From Bacteroidales bacterium UBA1751 (GTDB taxonomy: Bacteria > Bacteroidota > Bacteroidia > Bacteroidales > UBA932), in assembly GCA_002315995.1 (NCBI GenBank), contig DCHN01000044.1:1-8343 (forward strand): 8,343 nucleotides of DNA, read 5' to 3'. Under the pieces are notes generated by a model. That model made no database searches. It worked only from the letters and a program-made list of their open reading frames with translations, and had not been told where the DNA came from. The position numbers and the translations under genes are program-made. Positions 6,508 to 8,343 of the stretch are shown here, one piece after another (position 1 is the first letter of the stretch; each line of letters begins with the position of its first letter).

Positions 6508-6515
6508 CAAACCTA
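6508..6515 (-). promoter_or_regulatory. -7 element for the lipoprotein gene
   Basis: On the minus strand TAGGTTTG (6515-6508) fits TAnnTTTG. No TTTG-like -33 element occurs 19-21 bp upstream. Transcription would start near 6504, about 20 bases before the ATG at 6483. The missing -33 element and the phased repeats upstream suggest an activator-dependent promoter (inference). Confidence 0.42.
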
Positions 6516-6543
6516 AACAATTGGAAAAACAAATAGCGTTTTC

Positions 6544-6573
6544 CAACGATTATAAACGATTCTAAATGATTAA
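6544..6573. repeat. Three 10-bp-phased direct repeats upstream of the lipoprotein gene
   Basis: On the plus strand AACGATT, AACGATT and AATGATT recur at exactly 10-bp intervals (starting near 6545, 6555 and 6565). The spacing of one helical turn places them on the same DNA face. They lie about 30-58 bp upstream of the -7 element on the minus strand, where an activator would sit. The bound factor is unknown. Confidence 0.5.
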
Positions 6574-6577
6574 AGGT

Positions 6578-6595
6578 GTGTAAACTTTTTTACAC
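6578..6595 (-). terminator. Hairpin just downstream of rfbC
   Basis: On the minus strand GTGTAAA (6595-6589) pairs perfectly with TTTACAC (6584-6578) around a four-base loop, starting seven bases after the rfbC stop codon. The following bases (ACCTTTAATC) hold no proper T-tract, so it may be a weak terminator or a 3'-end stabilising hairpin. Confidence 0.4.
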
Positions 6596-6601
6596 GAATA
6601 A

Positions 6602-7168
6602 TTATAGCATAATAGGAGCCTCTGCTATGCATTTGCGAGCGCGATCCTTATCTGAAATAATAGCCTGCGCAAGAGGAATCTTCCAGTCAATTTTCAGAGA
6701 AGGATCATTGAGCTGAATTCCGTAATCCGACTCAGGATGGTAGAATTCATCACATTTATATTGAAAAACCGCCGTTTCAGAAAGAACCGAAAAGCCATGT
6801 GCAAAGCCTTTTGGAATAAAGAGCTGGCAGTGGTTCTCTTCAGAGAGTTCAACGGAAAAATGCTTGAGATATGTAGGCGAATCCCTTCTCAAATCAAGGG
6901 CAACATCAAGAACAGACCCCCTTACGCAACGAACAAGCTTACTCTGGGTGAATGGCGGGAGTTGGAAATGCAGACCTCGCACAACACCATACGAAGACAT
7001 GCTCTCGTTGTCCTGGACAAATACAACGGAATGCCCAAGGAGAGGAATCGCAACCTTTTCATCGAAGTCCTTCTGCGAAAATGATTCAAAAAAATACCCC
7101 CTTGAATCCTTGAACACTTTAGGTTCTATTACCACCAAGCCCTTGATACCAGTCTCTATTATATTCAT
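6602..7168 (-). CDS. rfbC: dTDP-4-dehydrorhamnose 3,5-epimerase
   Basis: RfbC (RmlC) converts dTDP-4-dehydro-6-deoxyglucose to dTDP-4-dehydro-L-rhamnose, the third of four steps to dTDP-L-rhamnose, used for surface polysaccharides. The 188-residue protein has the normal length and the cupin fold motifs: FKDSRGYFFESF at 19-30, FVQDNESMSSYGVVRGLHFQ at 50-69 with catalytic His67, LVRCVRGSVLDVALDLRRDSPTY (78-100), FIPKGFAHGFSVLSE (117-131), YKCDEFYHPESDYGIQLNDP (137-156) with the likely acid Tyr137, and the ISDKD end motif. ATG 7168 is the first start and gives the typical N-terminus MNIIETGIKGLVVIEPKVF. The rfbA, rfbB and rfbD partners are not in the window: downstream, after 118 bp, is the lipoprotein gene, and upstream is a divergent gene. 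Related sugar epimerases with the same fold could act on other dTDP-sugars, but all key motifs fit RmlC. Confidence 0.94.
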   Translation of the reverse strand: MNIIETGIKGLVVIEPKVFKDSRGYFFESFSQKDFDEKVAIPLLGHSVVFVQDNESMSSYGVVRGLHFQLPPFTQSKLVRCVRGSVLDVALDLRRDSPTYLKHFSVELSEENHCQLFIPKGFAHGFSVLSETAVFQYKCDEFYHPESDYGIQLNDPSLKIDWKIPLAQAIISDKDRARKCIAEAPIML

Positions 7169-7183
7169 TTCACTAATTTTTTA

Positions 7184-7214
7184 CAAAAGTAACCACAAAA
7201 TATCAACATTTAAA
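7184..7214 (-). promoter_or_regulatory. rfbC promoter
   Basis: On the minus strand a perfect TAnnTTTG -7 element, TACTTTTG, lies at 7191-7184. TTTA (7214-7211) matches TTTG at three of four bases with a 19-bp spacer. The predicted start near 7180 leaves a short leader of about 12 bases before ATG 7168. Confidence 0.5.
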
Positions 7215-7215
7215 C

Positions 7216-7223
7216 TATTTTTG
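7216..7223 (+). promoter_or_regulatory. Possible -7 element of the divergent gene at 7253
   Basis: TATTTTTG fits TAnnTTTG and would place the transcription start near 7228, about 25 bases before ATG 7253. I find no good -33 match 19-21 bp upstream. The site is immediately next to the -33 element of the divergent rfbC promoter, so the two promoters would compete for polymerase. Confidence 0.33.
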
Positions 7224-7252
7224 CCCGATACTTCTTTATGCAATACTTATTT

Positions 7253-8343
7253 ATGAAACAGAGTATGAAAATCAACACAGAACTCATTGACTCATTTTAC
7301 AACGATTTGGATGAGAGATCAAAAGCAGCACTTGATGCAGCCATTGATAAAGTTGTAGCAGCAAAGAAACGTGGAGGAAAACTGGTGGTTGTAACCGGAA
7401 GCGGTCCAAACATCCACGAAGGAGTAACAACACTTATTGCCGAACTTATTGAAAAGGGAATAGTTGATGGAGTTACAACAAGTTCTGCCGTAATCAACCA
7501 TGAAATGGGAGGCACTCTCGATAGAGTGAAAATGTGCAATGCCTCACAGTTCGGATTTGACGAAGAGAAGATGCCACGCGGGAATGTCTTTGAATTTACG
7601 GATATGACCGACGAGCAGATTGAAGAGCTCTCAAAGGAGATGATTCTCGACAGGGAACTTCTCGCAAAGAGAAAAGATGCCCAAGGGCACTTTGTCATAA
7701 AAGCAGCAGCAAATATGGCTTATCCTATGGGGCTGCGTACAGAGATTCTTGCCGACAGGATTCACTCCATTTGCCGCCAGACAGGCAAGCCTTTTGAGGT
7801 TGTGGCAGGCTGGGGATGTGACAGGAGAACAATGCTTGGTGCAGGTGCCGCCAAAGGGGTTCCTGTTCTGGTAACTATTCCGCAATTGGTTGGAGGCGGA
7901 CATGTTGGAATGGCCGTTGCCGACAGTATCCCTGTTGCACAGCGTTCCCGCAGAATTGCATCACTCATGGCAAGTGCCGATGTAATTCTGGAATCTGCCG
8001 TTGCACTTACCCAGGAGATTCACGATGGTCCGTTTGAAACATATACAGGTCACGGAATATGGAGCTGGTGGCAGGGACAGCCCGTATATAGTCTGAAAGA
8101 GAAGACTCTCGTAAGATTCGACCTTGACGAAAACCTGCGTAAAGCCCAGGATCTTCAGAAGCAGAGTGCAATGATTCAGGAGGCAATAAACAAAGGTCTT
8201 CCAAAGACAAAGCTCTCAAAGATTCCATTCAGAATGGAGATGAGCGCCTTTGCACGTCACGAAGGCAGTCTTCCTGTTATTGGTGACATTGGAATGATAT
8301 GGCCTGTATTTGCAAAGAGAGTTGCAGACGCCCTTGGCATTAC
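7253..8343 (+). CDS. Conserved-looking protein of unknown function, possibly a Rossmann-fold enzyme; cut by the window edge
   Basis: The frame opens at ATG 7253 (a second in-frame ATG is at 7265) and runs 363 codons without a stop to the right edge. I do not recognise the family with certainty. There is no signal peptide or membrane segment, so it should be cytoplasmic. After a helical start comes KLVVVTGSGPNIHEGVTTLI near residue 43, a strand-glycine turn of nucleotide-binding type, then LIEKGIVDGVTTSSAVINHEMGGTLDRV. This pattern (LIE+G.VD..TT...HE) is loosely like deoxyhypusine synthase-like proteins and the C-terminal part of TIGR00300/LOR-SDH proteins. Further segments that look conserved are VVAGWGCDRRTMLGAGAA, LVTIPQLVGGGHVGMAVADSIP, TQEIHDGPFETYTGHGIWSWWQG and PVIGDIGMIWP, rich in Gly, His and Trp, which suggests an enzyme active site. 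The gene is divergent from rfbC. Coding status is firm (long open frame, neighbour-like codon use); function is open. Confidence 0.85.
   Translation, partial: MKQSMKINTELIDSFYNDLDERSKAALDAAIDKVVAAKKRGGKLVVVTGSGPNIHEGVTTLIAELIEKGIVDGVTTSSAVINHEMGGTLDRVKMCNASQFGFDEEKMPRGNVFEFTDMTDEQIEELSKEMILDRELLAKRKDAQGHFVIKAAANMAYPMGLRTEILADRIHSICRQTGKPFEVVAGWGCDRRTMLGAGAAKGVPVLVTIPQLVGGGHVGMAVADSIPVAQRSRRIASLMASADVILESAVALTQEIHDGPFETYTGHGIWSWWQGQPVYSLKEKTLVRFDLDENLRKAQDLQKQSAMIQEAINKGLPKTKLSKIPFRMEMSAFARHEGSLPVIGDIGMIWPVFAKRVADALGI

Noticed and set aside
6484..6546. Upstream TTG start for the lipoprotein gene
   Set aside because: It lies upstream of the -7 element and would bury the signal peptide behind 21 extra residues.
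7297..7968. Several minus-strand open frames opposite the gene at 7253
   Set aside because: They overlap one another in different frames and lie antisense to a continuous conserved-looking plus-strand frame with no interruption.

Overview
The window looks like chromosomal DNA from a member of the Bacteroidota, probably order Bacteroidales. The protein sequences are of that kind, and there is a lipoprotein of Bacteroidales character. Gene starts lack strong Shine-Dalgarno sequences. Several upstream regions carry a -7 element of the form TAnnTTTG, the promoter type of this phylum, in two cases with a near-match -33 element at the usual spacing.

Left part (1-3960, minus strand): a branched-chain amino acid operon, read right to left. 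It has a promoter, a 22-codon leader peptide rich in Ile/Val/Leu, a transcription attenuator, then ilvD (dihydroxy-acid dehydratase), ilvB (acetolactate synthase catalytic subunit) and the first 43 codons of ilvN (regulatory subunit), which runs off the left edge. The leader, a competing antiterminator and a terminator followed by six T's form a complete classical attenuation switch. This is the most notable structure in the window.

Middle (3932-5297): an AT-rich divergent control region of roughly 280 bp with two perfect inverted repeats, then asnA on the plus strand (ammonia-dependent asparagine synthetase) behind its own promoter. asnA ends one base from the end of a convergent gene, and an imperfect hairpin spans both stop codons.

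Right part (5299-8343): on the minus strand, a probable lipoprotein with an N-terminal domain resembling DUF4493 and a C-terminal domain resembling DUF6359. Its upstream region has three 10-bp-phased repeats and a -7 element but no -33 element. Upstream of it is rfbC/rmlC (dTDP-4-dehydrorhamnose 3,5-epimerase), without other rhamnose genes in view. Divergent from rfbC, on the plus strand, a conserved protein of unknown function begins at 7253 and runs off the right edge after 363 codons.

Functionally, the ilv operon supplies shared steps of Ile and Val synthesis (and the Leu precursor), asnA makes asparagine, and rfbC makes the precursor of dTDP-L-rhamnose for surface polysaccharide. No tRNA, rRNA, CRISPR array, insertion sequence or phage gene was seen.
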